A stretch of DNA of 64,000 nucleotides, from the NCBI GenBank assembly GCA_022749755.1, contig CM040449.1:3057157-3121156 (forward strand). The letters run 5' to 3'. This DNA comes from Azadirachta indica (Eukaryota > Streptophyta > Magnoliopsida > Sapindales > Meliaceae). A program made the position numbers and the translations under genes. The notes under the pieces are model-generated. The model was not told the origin of the DNA and ran no database searches. It saw only the letters and a program-made list of their open reading frames with translations. The number at the start of each line of letters is the position of its first letter. Position 1 is the stretch's first letter. Positions 39,000 through 53,140 of this stretch are shown one piece after another.

Positions 39000-41900
39000 C
39001 GGAAAAATGCCCATTACTCCCCTAAAATTTGCTGTTAATACCCTCTTTTCCCCTCATATTTCTATAAATGTTTTGGAGACCCTTGCCGTTAGCTCCGTCC
39101 CCGTTGAAAATACTATTTGGCTGCAATTACTTTGATACCCTTGACACAGATGTTGGGACCCACACTGAAGACTTCATACAAATTGTCTGCGGGATCTAAG
39201 TTTATACTTAATGAGTTATTAATATCATTTTTTTTATAATTTATAAATGAAATAATATACAATAAAACTAATGAATTAATTACCCTTCAACAACACTACC
39301 AAATAAATGACTTTGTATTAACATATTAATTAGATTTTAAATCATAAATAAAATATTTATCTAAACATACATATATTTTCACTTAAAATTAAAATAAACT
39401 AATATTTATTTATAAATAATTTAGTGATATTGACATTTTTCTCATGATATTTAGCTTAATAGGTAAATATTTCCTGATGTTTGAGAAAAGATAAATATCC
39501 CCGTAACTTTTGAATAAATAAACAAATACCCTATAAATTTTTATTTCCATTAATTGACAAGTTAATTATTATCATTTGTATCTCCCATATTTTATATAAT
39601 AATATTTTGATATATATTTTATTTTAATATAACACTTTCCTCTTTATTTTAATATTTTTACGCAATATAATTTTTTTAAATATAATAATTTAATTCACAT
39701 TTAATATTTTTTTTCATAATATACTCAAGACTAAATACATTTTTAATTTATTATTTCAATAAAAAATTAAAAAAAAATAAAATATTATTAAAAAAATTTA
39801 AACAATAAATTAGATTAAATTCATATTAAAATATTTATATCTTTTTTTATAATAAATTTGATATTTAATTGTTAAAAAAAATTTTAAAATATATTTTAAC
39901 ATCTTATTTTTATATTAATATTTTTACTTAAAAGAATTTATTAGATTTACTATATTTTTTTGAGAAAATTTATGAAAATATAAATAAAAAAGTAAAAAAA
40001 AAGAAAAGAAAATTTATGAAAATATAAATAAAAAAGTAAAAAAAAAAAGAAAAAATTTAATATCATTTGTTAATAGAATTAATAATTAAATATATTTATA
40101 TTCTTATTAACTAATTTAATTTAATTTAAATTAAAAAAATAAAAAAGAAGAAAATTTTTTATTATTTTTATTTGTATATATATATATAAAACATGTATTT
40201 ATTGTTTATATTTTTATATATTTTTTAAAAAATATAATAAATTTAGTATAATTTTTTAAATGAATATATTACATGTAAAAATAAAACGTTAAAAAATATT
40301 TGAATTAAATTTTTTAATAATTAAATATTTATTATTATAAAAATAAAAACAAAATATTAAAAATATTTTAACATATAAATATGACTTATCTCATTATTCA
40401 AATATTTTTTAACGTTTTATTTTTACATGTAATATATTTATTTAAAAAATTATACTAAATTTATTATATTTTTTAAAAAAATATATGAAAAATATAAATA
40501 ATAAATACATGTTATATATATATAAATAAAAAATAATTTTTTTAATTTTTTAATTAAAATTAAATTATATTGATTAATAAGAATATAAAATATATTTAAT
40601 TACTAATTCTATTAACAAGTAATATTAATTTTTTACTTTTTTCTACTTTTTTTTATTTAAATTTTTGTAATTTTTCTAAAAAAATTTAATAAATTTAATA
40701 TATTTTTTTTTAAAAAATATTATTATACAAATAAAATATTAAAATATATTTTAAAATTTTTTTAATAATTAAATATTAAATTTATTGTAAAAAAAATAAA
40801 AATATTTTAACATAAATTTAAAATATTTTAATATAAATTTAATTCAACTTATTGTTTATATTTTTTTTAATAATATATTATTTTTAAAATTTTTTTTTAT
40901 TAAAATAATAAATTAAAAATATATTTAATTTTAAATATATTATAAAAAATATTAAATATGAATTAAATTATTATATTTAAAAAAATTATATTATAAAAAA
41001 TATTAAAATAAAAAATAAAATATCATCTTAAAATAAAATATATATAATATTATTATTATATAAAAAATAAAAAAAAAAAAAAAAAATAAAAAATAAAAAA
41101 TAAAAAATAAAAAATTAATAAATTAATAAATTAATTAACAGAAGTAAAAATTTAAAATATTTACCTATTTATCCAAACTTCACGAGCATACATTTTTTCC
41201 CAAGTATTACGAGGTATTTATCCGATCCTTCTGTCTCCTCCATTTTTCGCGTTCTCGTTAACTGGAAACACACCCTACTAGACATACTCACTCGAATCAA
41301 ATCTACTTATCTCCCATTTAATTATAGTTAAAAGCGGATAAATTTTAAACCAAAAGCATAAACCCAGAATAAAAAATTTGGATAAATCCAAAATAGATAA
41401 ACACAAAATCACAATAGGCTTAAAAAACTACAAATTTATCCAAATAGGAGAAGCTGCAAGGAAATCTTATCCAAAACAGAGAAACCGCAACCAAATCTCC
41501 CCAGAACAGAGAACCACAGCCAAATCCCTATTCTTTTTCATTTTTTTTCCCCCCTTTTCCCATCTCCTGCAATTCTCTATTTTTTTTTTTTTCTTCCACT
41601 CGATTGTTCGCCTGAGGCAACCACCAGATTCAAAAAACTCCAGCAACCACCACAAAATACAAGATCTCCGTTGACCACCATCAGATTCGCAAAGCTTCGG
41701 CGACCTCCCCCTTAGTAATTTCACAGTTAATAATCTAACGAAAAGCTCCTAGCCCACTCTCACCGTGGATTGCCATGCAGATCACCACGAATCCGGATTA
41801 AACCCACGAGTCATGGTTTTCATCCGCAATTTTTCAAAGATGAATAACACCAAAGATTATAGGGACTTGCTTGTGGCGTCTATGGTGGCTATCGAAGGCT

Positions 41901-42256
41901 TTCAATCGACAAATTTTGGTGGCTTTCAGCAATTGAGCTGGAATTGGGTGATTTGTTTTTGTTTAGAAGAGATGAAGAAGTAGTAGTAGTGGAGAGAGTG
42001 AACGACAAAATGAAAAATAGAAGAGAGAGAAAGAATAGATAAATTGTTTATAAATAAATATTAATATATTAGAAAATATTAATGGAAGATAAGTAGACTA
42101 GATAACTGTTAAATGTCAAAATACATTTTTACCCTTAAAAGTTGCTTTTTGAACTGGGACGGAGCTAACGGCAAGGGTCTCCAGAGCATTTATAAAAATA
42201 TAGGGGGAAGCGGGTATTAATAATAAACCTTAGGAGGGTAATGGACATTTTTTCTC
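39000..42256. mobile_element. 3.3 kb inverted-repeat DNA transposon (MULE-like, non-autonomous)
   Basis: The two ends are inverted copies over about 110 bp. The left end from 39000 reads GGAAAAATGCCCATTA and includes GAGACCCTTGCCGTTAGCTC. The right end, read on the minus strand from 42256, reads GAGAAAAAATGTCCATTA and includes the same GAGACCCTTGCCGTTAGCTC. The element is flanked by a near-perfect 9-bp duplication (GTGATAATA at 38991-38999 and GTAATAATA at 42257-42265). Long terminal inverted repeats plus a 9-bp target duplication point to the Mutator/MULE group. No transposase frame is visible. The right inner part (about 41.4-42.0 kb) is GC-richer with short open frames that I cannot assign. 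Confidence 0.8.
39460..41235. mobile_element. AT-rich fold-back element nested in the MULE-like element
   Basis: The left arm (about 39460-39535, with AGGTAAATATTT and CCCCGTAACTTTTGAATAAA) matches the reverse complement of the right arm (about 41155-41235). The interior is almost pure A/T and also largely self-complementary. The series TATCATTTGTTAATAGAATT near 40062 is shared with the element at 3.6-5.3 kb, so this is a second family member. It lies wholly inside the 39.0-42.3 kb element. Confidence 0.6.
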
Positions 42257-42847
42257 GTAATAATAAATACTTGTGTCCCATCTTCTGTTTTCATTTGAGC
42301 TTTTTGGTCTGATGTATGGTTTCCAACTACTGGACTACTAGTGTTCATCCAACGGCCTCAAATTGCTCCTTAATTTTATATTGTTATATTACATATCTGG
42401 ATATTGACTATGGGTCCTTGCTTTTTGTTTTTTCCATTGAAATGTTTACATTATTGTTATGACATTGAATTTTGATTTAAAATACAAAACTCAATATTTC
42501 ATTTAACATTAAAATATTGTCAATTTGAAACTAAAAGTTTGCGTCTTAGGCACACTAATAATTGCAATTTTTAATCCAAGTTTAAGAGTTTATAGTGACT
42601 CACTAACATACCTTGGAATGTAAATAGATAAATGATATCTTTAGTTGATAATCTGTTGAAATTCAGGGACATTAATATTATTATATCATTTCAAATGCGA
42701 CATTTTAGAGAAACGGTCAATCCACAATAAGTTAAACGGTGTACGATGTTTGTTTGTTTGCTTGGTAATTAAATATTTATATTTTTATTAAATTCCCAAA
42801 AATTAGAAATTGGTATTATTGTCATGTCATCTACCATAACTAACCTT

Positions 42848-42848
42848 A

Positions 42849-42891
<43 letters not shown>

Positions 42892-42893
42892 TA
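42848..42893. repeat. (ATT)n microsatellite
   Basis: About fifteen consecutive ATT units, one of the longest perfect simple repeats in the window. Confidence 0.92.
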
Positions 42894-43161
42894 TTGAGCT
42901 TGGCCACCAAACACCAGTACTACACTGCAGTAAAATAAATTTTATTTTATTTTTTAATCTGTTCGGATAAAAGTTTACCAACAATTGACACGAACGCTTA
43001 AAATTAATTGTAAAAGTAAAACCAAGCAATAATTATGGTAAATAACGTTGGTGGTTGGTGTTGTGGCACGTGGCACGCATGAAGACTGCTTCCCCCAAGT
43101 AAACACGTGAGAGAATTAGTCACGTGACCCATTCCATTGTTTTATCGTAGACTGGAGGGGG

Positions 43162-43925
43162 AGTTTGTAAAACAAGGAATACAAACTTCCTCTATACAGT
43201 AAAACCATCTAAGTTGACTAATGTAAACGTGCAAGAATTTGACTCATGTAAAATCTTTCATCTCCATTTCATATTTTTCAAACTTTGAACCTATAATTTT
43301 AGGGTAATAAACTACATTAGCCGCCGCCTCCTCCCCCTCCATTAGGCCAAAAATCAAACATCTATCCCCTCCACCAGTCCCCACCCCACCCGTTTTCAAG
43401 CGCTCACCGTTATTCCGAACTCTTTAAACTGTATTTCACGAAACCGATGTCAACGAAAATCATGGTAGGATTAGCATGAAACAACTTTTGATTTGAAGAT
43501 TTCTGGGTGAGTTTTGGATCCTGTGTGATGTGGTTTTGATTCGAATTTGGTTGTGGGTTTTCTTTTTTGGGTTTTTTTGAGAATATTGGAAAATTAATTA
43601 GAATTTCTTGATTATTCTTCTCTTGGGGTCCAACGAAATTATTAACAATGATAAATTGAAATCAATTTATCTTATAAACTTAAAGATGAGTGTTGGGTTG
43701 GCTACTAACTGGATAGAGAGAGAAGGATAAGGTTTGGTGAAGAGATAGTGGTGATGGCGGAGCTCCTATACTGAAGTCGGTGGCGGGTTGTAACAATTTA
43801 GGGTTTTAAAAAAAATAAATAGTTCAAGGGTATTTTGATAATTTAATAGATTTTCGTTAGTCAATTAACAGTCAATGTAATGGTTTTAGTGTACAGGGGA
43901 GGTTTGTATTAGTTTTAACAAACTT
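43162..43925. mobile_element. Inverted-repeat element candidate
   Basis: The left arm (about 43162-43227, AGTTTGTAAAAC, then ATACAAAC and AGTAAAACCAT) matches the reverse complement of the right arm (about 43861-43925) at roughly three bases in four over about 65 bp. The sequence beyond the right arm (to about 43980) looks like the end of a larger element, but I see no partner on the left. It could be a rearranged MULE-type element. Confidence 0.4.
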
Positions 43926-45790
43926 TCTATCTAAGTGTTATTTTGACAAACCTCAGGGTAGGTATGTGAAAATACCCCCGTTAAACAAATGCAAAACTGG
44001 GCGCTGGGCTTGGCTTCCCTTTTTATTTCTTTCTTTTTTTTTTATTTTTTTTTTATTTTGGTGTCTGAATCTGATACAACTTACAAAGATGGATGGGGGC
44101 CCAACTCGTTGGTCCACATTATGATTCATGGACTCTCTACCTGGTTGTATTTGTATGTTTTTTTTATTTGCTGCCACCAGTACGTAGTTGGCGGGCTATA
44201 ACTGTATCAGACATTGATTTTGGAATCGGGACCCGATGGACACGTGAGTAGGGGCCCACTGCTTTTGTCAAACTTCATATCATAAAAGGAATCAATCTTG
44301 CGTTACGTAATCCCCGATTCATGAGCTTGCAATTGCAATTTTCTTTCTTCTCTTTATTTATATTTTAAAAAAATAATACCAAATCAATCCACTTGATACT
44401 TATTTGCGGAGTCTAACATATATATATATATATATATACACACTAAAAGATAATAGTAATGGTAATAGGTCTAAGGAAGGAACTTTAATGACGGCATAAT
44501 TAATCATAATAATGATTAATAAGAATGTTCATTGAGTAACTAAAAGATTATGATTGTCATGCCATGTCTATGTATGCCCAATTGATAATTTGTCTAGGGT
44601 TGATAAAATTTTTTATAAGTATCAGGTTTTATAAAAATTCAGGTTTAATGAAATAAAATTAGGGTGATGTAATAAAAAATAAGATAAAAATAGAAAAAGA
44701 TTAACTTTTATATTGTTAATGAGGTGAGAAATAGTTTAATATGTTTTATCTTATTATTATATATTTTTTAAATACGTGTAATGATATATTATAATACGTT
44801 ATTTTTTAAATAAATAAATATATGCATACAAATTATATTTAATCAATAATTAATAATTTTTTATTTTATCAAGTGATGAAATTTATATTTTTAATATAAT
44901 TATTACATATAAATAATATTATAAAATATTAATAATATTTTTAATTAATATTAGTATAAATAAATACAAAAATAAGAAAATAAATAGAGATGAAAAATTA
45001 TTTTTTTATAAGAATTTTTTATTTCTATCCCATTAAATTTTTATGAAAAAGTGGGGTGGAGAGCAGAGATTAAAATTAAAATAGAAAAAAAGCCTCCTTA
45101 CCTTCAGCTGGCCCCATTGCTATTCTTGCCATGGAAGTGGAGTACCCTCAACTGAAGTCATCACTTTTCAGTGCCTTCTGTTAAAACCTAACTATACTGC
45201 ACGCTTTCCTCCCCGAAGTAGTAACTAGTAAGTCCTGTCGCTTTCAGCTTCTTTATTTATTTATTATTTTAATAAGAGTTCCTTCTCTTCTACACAGTCA
45301 TTTTTGGGTCAGTTTGCTTTTAGCCGTTCGGGTTGTTGGGCTTATTTGAGTAGGGCCAGTTCACTCAAGTCAACGGACCGTAACCATCAGTCCAACAAAA
45401 CACTATTTCAGAGTTAAAATGGACAGGAATACCCATTTTTATTTTTTAAATAAAATATTTTACTAAAATAGACAAACAAAATAATAGCATTATATCTTAA
45501 CAAGTGATTTTTTTCACCGATCCAGGTAAAAGAGGGAGACAGTTGAAAGTATTGTTAGAAAGATGGTAAAAACCAGATGACATAGGCCCACTATTTTAAA
45601 ATGTCTTTGTTTGCAGGCCCAGTTAAAACCCACTTCAACAATTTGCTTTTACTTTTTTCCTGTTTTCAGGAGTCCACTTTAAAATCAGCTGAAACCAATG
45701 ACTGTTTGAAGTTGAAGCCAGCCTATTTTACGTAAATCAATATAGTAAGTTAGATCTACCGTCTGCGATAATGCCTACACAAATATTGGT

Positions 45791-45905
45791 GTTAATTGGA
45801 GAAGGGTGGATTCCACTTTTGACGGATTATTATTATTATTATTATTATCATCATCTTAGCCTGACCAAAAAAAAAAAGTGGTGGCAAAAGTGGCGCACTC
45901 ATTCA
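45791..45905. repeat. Conserved upstream block, copy 1 (subtilase A)
   Basis: Contains GGTGGATTCCACTTTTGAC and GCAAAAGTGGCGCACTC, found in the same order upstream of three other subtilase units. It starts about 960 bp before the start codon of subtilase A and marks the left side of the first duplication unit. Confidence 0.65.
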
Positions 45906-46687
45906 TTGCAATTTGCAGCTACCATTCGTGAATCATGAGCCACTTAAAAGAATGAATGGAATCAACGCTTTCCCCATTACGTAGGATTCCTCCCCAATTA
46001 TCCATTATTATTTATTATTGCATTGCTGTCGTACTTGATTCCCAACCCAATGAAAATTAAGAATGATGAAATTAATTAGCATGGAGCGTGCCTTACTTGA
46101 CGTTTCATGATTTCTCCCTTTCTGAAAAAGCTCAATTACAGAGTAGATAATTCTCTGAAGATAAGCAACATGCCAAAAGCACTTCTTCACATTTTGGCAG
46201 ATTTTGTTGCCAAAGTTCTCAAGTGGGTCATTTATTCAGCAATTCACAGAATTGAAAACAGAACGCACACTGTAGATTTGACCAATCAAATTAATGGGAA
46301 TGATAACAAGTCTACATTTACTTTAAACAAGAGAGAAAAACAGCTAGCTAGTAGAACACTGAAATTAATTATCTTCCTGTCATAATTTATGTAAAGAAAA
46401 CTTCCCACCAAAATGGCATGGATTGTTCAGTTACGATCTGATCTGCTACGTACCTATATTTAAGGGTAAGATGTTGACAAGAATTATATACACAGTGCTT
46501 GCATGATCTTACTGAAAATCTCACCCCCACTTCCTCCCACCACTGTCACCACCATTGAGCGCACCCACCTGTCAATGGCTTTGATCGGATAAGCGTATAT
46601 ATATATATATATATTATCGCACTTTGGGTGGATATTATGAGCTTTAAGGCTTTGCATGCGTTTACATTCCACTCAGCAACTTGATAC

Positions 46688-46696
46688 TATTTATAG
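46688..46696 (+). promoter_or_regulatory. TATA-like box of subtilase A
   Basis: TATTTATAG lies about 60 bp upstream of the start codon, a plausible core promoter giving a short leader. Confidence 0.45.
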
Positions 46697-46754
46697 CCAT
46701 TGCAGTTACAGCATGCAGAGAAGATATATGGCGAACTGTAGCTAGGTTAGAGCT

Positions 46755-49700
46755 ATGAAAGGCTTTACCATTTTGTTTCTTGTCTTCTTTCTCTTCCTTG
46801 GCTCATTTTTTATAGATTGTAGAGCAGCTCAAGAAAAGAATAATGAGGTTTATATCGTTTACGTGGGAGCAGCGGATTCGACGAATGGTGACGATCGCCA
46901 TGCTCAGCTACTGGCATCTGTCTTTAAACGGTGAAATCTTATCACTCTTTTTATTTCTTAAAGCACATATCGCTTCACTGTACGTCCAACGTATACTGAC
47001 AGTTTCTTGTTAGATTCAATGGGAGATTGGGTTAATGTAAAGTTGAAATTTTATCTGTGCTAGGAAAGAAAATGCTCTGGTCCGCAGTTACAGACATGGC
47101 TTCTCTGGGTTTGCGGCTCGTTTATCAGCAGAAGAGGCTCGTGTATTATCAAAGAAACAAGGAGTTGTATCAGTCTTTCCAGATCCTATACTACAACTTC
47201 ACACAACCCGTTCATGGGATTTCTTGAAGTACGAAACTGATTTACTGATCGATTCCAAACCCAGTTCAGATTCTGAATCGCTGCTGTCTGAAGGATCAGA
47301 CACTATAATTGGCATCCTAGACACGGGTAGATAATTATACTGCATATGTTTCTATTATGTGTTTCTTTTTTCCCAAAATAATAAATTTTAATTTAATACA
47401 TATGGAACTTAATTTAATTAGGTATCTGGCCGGAGTCTGAAAGTTTCGATGACAAAGATATGGGTCCAATTCCGCAACGCTGGAATGGATCCTGCAAAGT
47501 GGGAAACGAGAATATTTCCTTCAGCTGCAATAGGTAAACATCCGGTTTAACAATGGCTTGCATGTATTGCAAATTACTGACGCATCTCTTTCATTGGTCA
47601 GGAAGATAATTGGAGCAAGATCTTACGATATTGAAGATGACTTGGTGGAGAAGTACCAGACACCTAGAGACATGCTTGGGCACGGCACCCATGTAGCGGC
47701 AACCGCTGCAGGACGAGCGGTGCAGGGTGCATCTTATTACGGACTTGCAGCAGGGACCGCCATAGGTGGCTCCCCTGGGTCAAGGATCGCCGTGTATAGA
47801 GTATGTTCACCTGATTACGGATGTACTGGTTCCAACATTTTAGCTGCATTTGATGATGCAATTGCCGATGGTGTGGATGTTCTATCTTTATCACTTGGTG
47901 CGCGAGCAGGAATTATGCGTGAACTTACAAATGATCCGATTGCCATCGGAGCTTTCCATGCAGTGGAGCACGGGATTACAGTGGTCTGCTCCGCAGGGAA
48001 TGACGGACCTTCCAGTGGATCAGTTGTGAATGTTGCACCTTGGCTTTTGACTGTTGCTGCTTCTACCATTGACAGAGATTTCGAGTCTGATGTTGTGTTG
48101 GGTGGAAACAAAGTGATCAAGGTATTGATGTTTAATAAATTGAGAAATCTCTTTTTACATGAGGTTAAAGATTTATCTGTGAAGTAATAACATTTTCTGC
48201 ATTCGTATTTCAATTCAGGGTGAAGGCATAAATTTCTCTAATCTCCAGAAGTCTCCCGTGTATCCGTTGATTTATGCAAAATCAGCCAAGAAACAAGATG
48301 CTGATGAAAATGAAGCAAGGTATAGACATACATAAACAGCAACGTTCTACATCTCATACTAATATTTACACAATTGATATAAATTTTGAGTTATTTAGGA
48401 ATTGTGATGCTGCATCTCTGGATGGAGCTCTCATAAAAGGGAAGATTGTTCTTTGTGACAATGACGATGATATGCTCACAGTGGAAGATAAGAAGGATGA
48501 AGTCAAGAGTCTTGGAGGAATTGGTGTGGTTGTGGTTGATGACAAATCAAGAGCAGTAGCATCACCGTATGGTACATTTCCAATGACAGTGATTAGTTCA
48601 AAGAATGAGGCCGAAATCAAAACCTATATCAACTCAACCAGGTGACAAATTATTGATTACTTGTAACAATTGCTAGATATCTTAGTTTTCAACGATGATT
48701 ATTAATTATAAATTTGAAAACCCTTTTTTTTATAGAAATCCAGTTGCAACAATTTTAGCTACTGTATCAGTGACAAAATATAAGCCAGCTCCTGCAATTG
48801 CATACTTCTCGGCCAGAGGACCTTCACCCATGACAAGTAATATTATCAAGGTAAAGCTTCTTATTCTCCCAATGAGTATACGGAAAATTCTGAATAATCT
48901 TTTTCCACAAATTTACCTGTTGTCTTCGATTTCATGCAGCCTGACATCACAGCACCAGGAGTTAACATACTTGCAGCTTGGATGGGCAACGATACAGATT
49001 TGGCTCCAGAAGGCAAAGAACCTCCTCTGTTCAATGTCATCTCAGGAACTTCCATGTCATGCCCACATGTCTCCGGAATGGCCGCTGCTGTCAAAAATCA
49101 GAATCCTACGTGGAGTCCCTCTGCAATTAAATCAGCTATTATGACAACAGGTGAACATTTGACAGCCAAATGTGCAAAATTTACGTTTGAACTTTGACTC
49201 ATCTATAATAACCTGTTGGTGAATTGGCAGCATCTCAAACAAACAATTTAAGGGCACCGATAACCACAGATTCAGGATCAGTAGCAACCCCTTATGATTT
49301 TGGTGCGGGAGAAATCAGCACAACTGCATCATTACAACCAGGATTGGTGTACGAGACCACTACTGTTGACTACTTGAATTTTCTGTGTTACTACGGGTAC
49401 GATGTATCAAAAATCAAAATGATTGCGACAAATATTCCTCAAGGTTTCAGCTGTCCCAAGGATTCGAGTGTCCATTCAATATCCAATATCAACTACCCAT
49501 CAATAGCAATTTCCAGTTTCAATGGGAAAGATGGCAGGACAATAAATAGAACTGTCACAAACGTTGCGGGAGATAATCAAACGTTCTACACTGTAAGTGT
49601 TGATGCACCTGAAGGCCTAAACGTGAAAGTGATACCAGATAAAATGGCATTTACGAAGAATGGGCAGCAGTTGAGTTACCAAGTGATTTTCTCTTCTGCG

Positions 49701-49817
49701 TTATCCTTACTAAAGGATGATGTCTTTGGTTCGATTACTTGGTCTAATGGAAAATATAAAGTTCGCATCCCATATGTGGTAAGCAGTAAGAGCAGCAAGG
49801 ATAGTAAGCGTAACTAA
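46755..49817 (+). CDS. Subtilase A, CO2-response secreted protease-like (SBT5.2 type), intact
   Basis: Nine exons (46755-46930, 47064-47326, 47422-47533, 47602-48121, 48219-48319, 48399-48641, 48736-48850, 48940-49150, 49231-49817) give 775 residues. In order: signal peptide (about 1-25), I9 propeptide (VYIVYVGAA to [10 protein letters not shown]), peptidase S8 domain, a PA insert (about 365-450) and the C-terminal Fn3-like domain. The catalytic set is complete: Asp145 (ILDTG), His211 (GHGTH), oxyanion Asn317 (SAGNDGP) and Ser548 (GTSMSCPH). This class is secreted to the apoplast, and a member in Arabidopsis processes the EPF2 propeptide in stomatal CO2 responses. Substrate here is unknown. 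It is the left-most and most divergent intact copy of the array. Confidence 0.94.
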
Positions 49818-51385
49818 TTATAGAGCCATTTCTAGTGAATAAGAAAGACACAGTTGTGTATTATATATTTATGTTTCAACAAAAAGCTCTAAATTAACAA
49901 AATTACTTGTCATACCACCTCTCTATCAATATCTATAATTTTCAATAAACCATATCTTGTTCTAGAAAGGGTGTCAACTGAAGGAGGTGGATTCCACTTT
50001 TGACATATGATCTTAGCCTGAGTAACACAGGAAAGAAAGAAAAAATTAATGGCGAAAGTGGAGCACTACTCATAGAAGTGCACGAATCACCAAAGAAGAA
50101 AATGGAATTAGACTCCGACCGTTTTGTGGGATTCCCATTTCATATAATTTTTTGACATGTATTCGGAAAGTTATTGCAGAAAACACATTGTACGGAAGCC
50201 AGTTTTTACAGCATAAAAATTTTATATTTCATATAATGTATTCGACAAAATCACCATCTCAAATGATACTTAAAAAGGCACAGAAAAATTAATCTTCACG
50301 CTTCATAAGTCTATAATAAGTTCTCAAAATTTTCGTGCTCAAATTTCATCTAATATTAAAGATATAAAATTAACAAGACGGTGACAGCCAATTACCTGAA
50401 CTAATATATGTTCTAGCTAGCTAGGTTGAAATATAATCAAAAATAAAATTTAAAACACGTTATAATGCTCATTAATAGCAAAAATTTAGCAATTGTTAAA
50501 GCAAAAATCGAAATATATAAGATGTTCGAGTAAAACCACTTACTCAAACAAGTTTGTAGAAAAACAACTTGAATTGATCTAGATAAAATATAAGAATGAA
50601 GTATATAGTAAATGAAGAAGTTGTGTTAAAATCTTTCAAAATGTTATACATTATTAAATACGGAGGTTATATATCAAAAGTTTAAAAAAATTGTGGGTGG
50701 TTAATTTTTTAAGAAGAAAGTGGAAAATTCTTTTTAAAAGAAAGTAAATAAGTAAGTTTTTATGTAAAGTAAAATAAGATACGGGTGTTCTTGTTACAGG
50801 AGCACCAACGAATCGCTCGGGGAGACACAATATCATTATCAGAACATTATATATATTTTAGGAATAAAATTTCCCATAGAAGTATTACCAGTGGATATAG
50901 ATCAGCTCAATAAGCCCAGCATTAACTTGGCAAATTTGTGTGTCAGAGTGTTCAGGTTGAGTAATAATAAATTACTGGTGAATTCACATCATTGAAAATT
51001 AACACTCATTTAGTTCTGTCACACACCGGCCACGCATATTATATATACTTCAAGCTTATCAGTTATACTTTAAATTATATATCATTATCAGAATATTATA
51101 TTTAGGGAATCAAATATTTGCACATGAAAAGCACGCTGAAGTATTTTTATATCAGGCCTTAAGATTATGACCAGTGAAATATCAGGCTACCCGCTACCAT
51201 TGACCGTTCCCACTCTCGATTTTATGAGATAAGCATCACATTTTCCTGTATAGTAATACTTCCACATGCATCACATTTTTCGTATATACTAATACTTCCA
51301 TAAGCGTACATCCAACTATTATTTATGGCACTATGTTGGCTGAGATGATTTACTCTTCACAGAAAGCTAACTATTCATTAAAGCT
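49818..51385. other. Spacer between subtilases A and B
   Basis: Subtilase A 3' UTR, then the conserved block at 49969-50075 and about 1.3 kb of AT-rich sequence that should contain the former promoter of copy B. No other gene was seen. Confidence 0.55.
49969..50075. repeat. Conserved upstream block, copy 2 (subtilase B)
   Basis: Contains GAAGGAGGTGGATTCCACTT, TTAGCCTGA, AAAATTAATGGCGAAAGTGG and AGCACT in the shared order, about 150 bp after subtilase A and 1.4 kb before copy B. Confidence 0.75.
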
Positions 51386-53140
51386 ATGACAATCCTTACA
51401 ATTTTCATTAATTTGGTAGTCCTTGCGCTATTTTTTGTAAATACTAAAGCAGCTGGAGTCAATAATAATGGTGTTTATATTGTGTGCATGGGAGCAGCGA
51501 CTTCAAGGAATGGTTCATTAAGGGATGACCATGCTCAGCTATTGGCATCTGTCTTAGAACGGTGAATATGCATTATGTTGAATTTCAATGAATTTTTATC
51601 TTAAACTTACTTGGGATATTGCGTTAGCAATAACTTGAATTTTTCTTTGTGCTATATATATATATATATATGTATCTCTAGGAACGAAAGTGCTCTGGTG
51701 CGCAATTACAGATATGGATTCTCAGGGTTCGCAGCTCGGTTATCAGCCGAAGAGGCTCATGCATTATCCAAGAAAGGTGGAGTTGTATCAGTTTTTCCTG
51801 ATCCAATACTAAAACTCCACATGCACAACTCGTTCATGGGATTTCTTAAAGCAACAATCTGATGTACTGACCGGCTCAAACCCCAGTTCAGATGCGGAGT
51901 CTTTGTCTCCGAGATCAGACACCATAATTGGCATCCTAGACACAGGTGTAAATGTAAAACCAATTAGAATTACATTGCATGGTTACTATATAAAATGTAT
52001 TATGTGTCTTTTTTTTTTTTTTGGGCCCCTTGAGCAGTAAGCTAATTGGAGTTTAATATATATGGAACTTAGGTATCTGGTCCGAGTCAGAGAGTTTCAA
52101 TGACAAAGGTATGGGTCCAATTCCAACACGGTGGAAGGGATCTTGCAAGTTTGGAGATGAGAAATCCTGCAAATGCAATAGGTAAATATCATATAAATTT
52201 GACTTCTCAATCAGCTGCTATAGTTGTTATCTTGCACATTGTCATTCACCAAACCACAGGCAACTCATGAAACTGTCACTAAAAAACTTGATATCGTTGG
52301 CACTTGTACATCCATTTACAAATTTATGGTGTGCACTAAAATTTCAAAACTTGTATCAGAAAGATAATTGGAGCAAAGTTTTACGATCTAAAGGATAATT
52401 TAGCAGCAAAGTCCCAATCAGCGAGAGACATGGAAGGGCACGGCACCCTTGTGGCTGCAACAGCAGCAGGACGTGCGGTGCAGGGTGCGTCTTTCTATGG
52501 ACTCACTGGAGGAACAGCCGTAGATGGGTCCCCTGGGTCAAGGATCGCCGTATATAAGGTATGCTCTGACGATGGATGCAGTGGATCCAATATATTAGCT
52601 GCATTTGATGATGCTCTTGCGGATGGGGTGGATATTCTATCGTTGTCTCTTGGTGGAGATGGAGGAATCAAGGTCGAACTTACCGATGATCCGATTGCCA
52701 TCGGAGCCTTTCATGCTGTGGAGCACGGGATTACCGTGGTCTGCTTTGCAGGCAATGACGGGCCTTCCGACAGAACAGTTGTCAATTATGCACCTTGGCT
52801 TTTGACTGTTGCTGCTTCCACCATTGACAGAGATTTGGAGTCGGATGTTGTTTTGGGCGGAAACCAAGTAATTAAGGTACTGATATTCAATAGAATTAAC
52901 TGATAAAAGTTGTTCTTATCACACGAAGTAAAGTGTTTTTCTGCATTTGATTGGTCAGGGAGAAGGCATAAATTTCTCTAATCTCAGAAAATTTCCAGTA
53001 CATCCACTAATTTATGCAAAATCAGCCGCTAATACAGATGGCCCCGTTTCTGAAATAGATGTAGATAAAGCAAGGTACATGTAATTAGCAACATTCTATT
53101 TCAACATAATACTCAATGCGTTCTGTTCAGGAAGGAAAAA

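Larger units (their letters stand above)
42257..45790. other. Gene-poor spacer before the subtilase array
   Basis: AT-rich sequence without recognisable genes. It includes an (ATT)n microsatellite at 42848-42893, an inverted-repeat candidate at 43162-43925 and a TA run near 44418-44440. Confidence 0.5.

Noticed and set aside
41378..41983. Short plus-strand frames (about 98 and 72 residues)
   Set aside because: They lie inside the inverted-repeat transposon, are low in complexity and match no transposase I know.
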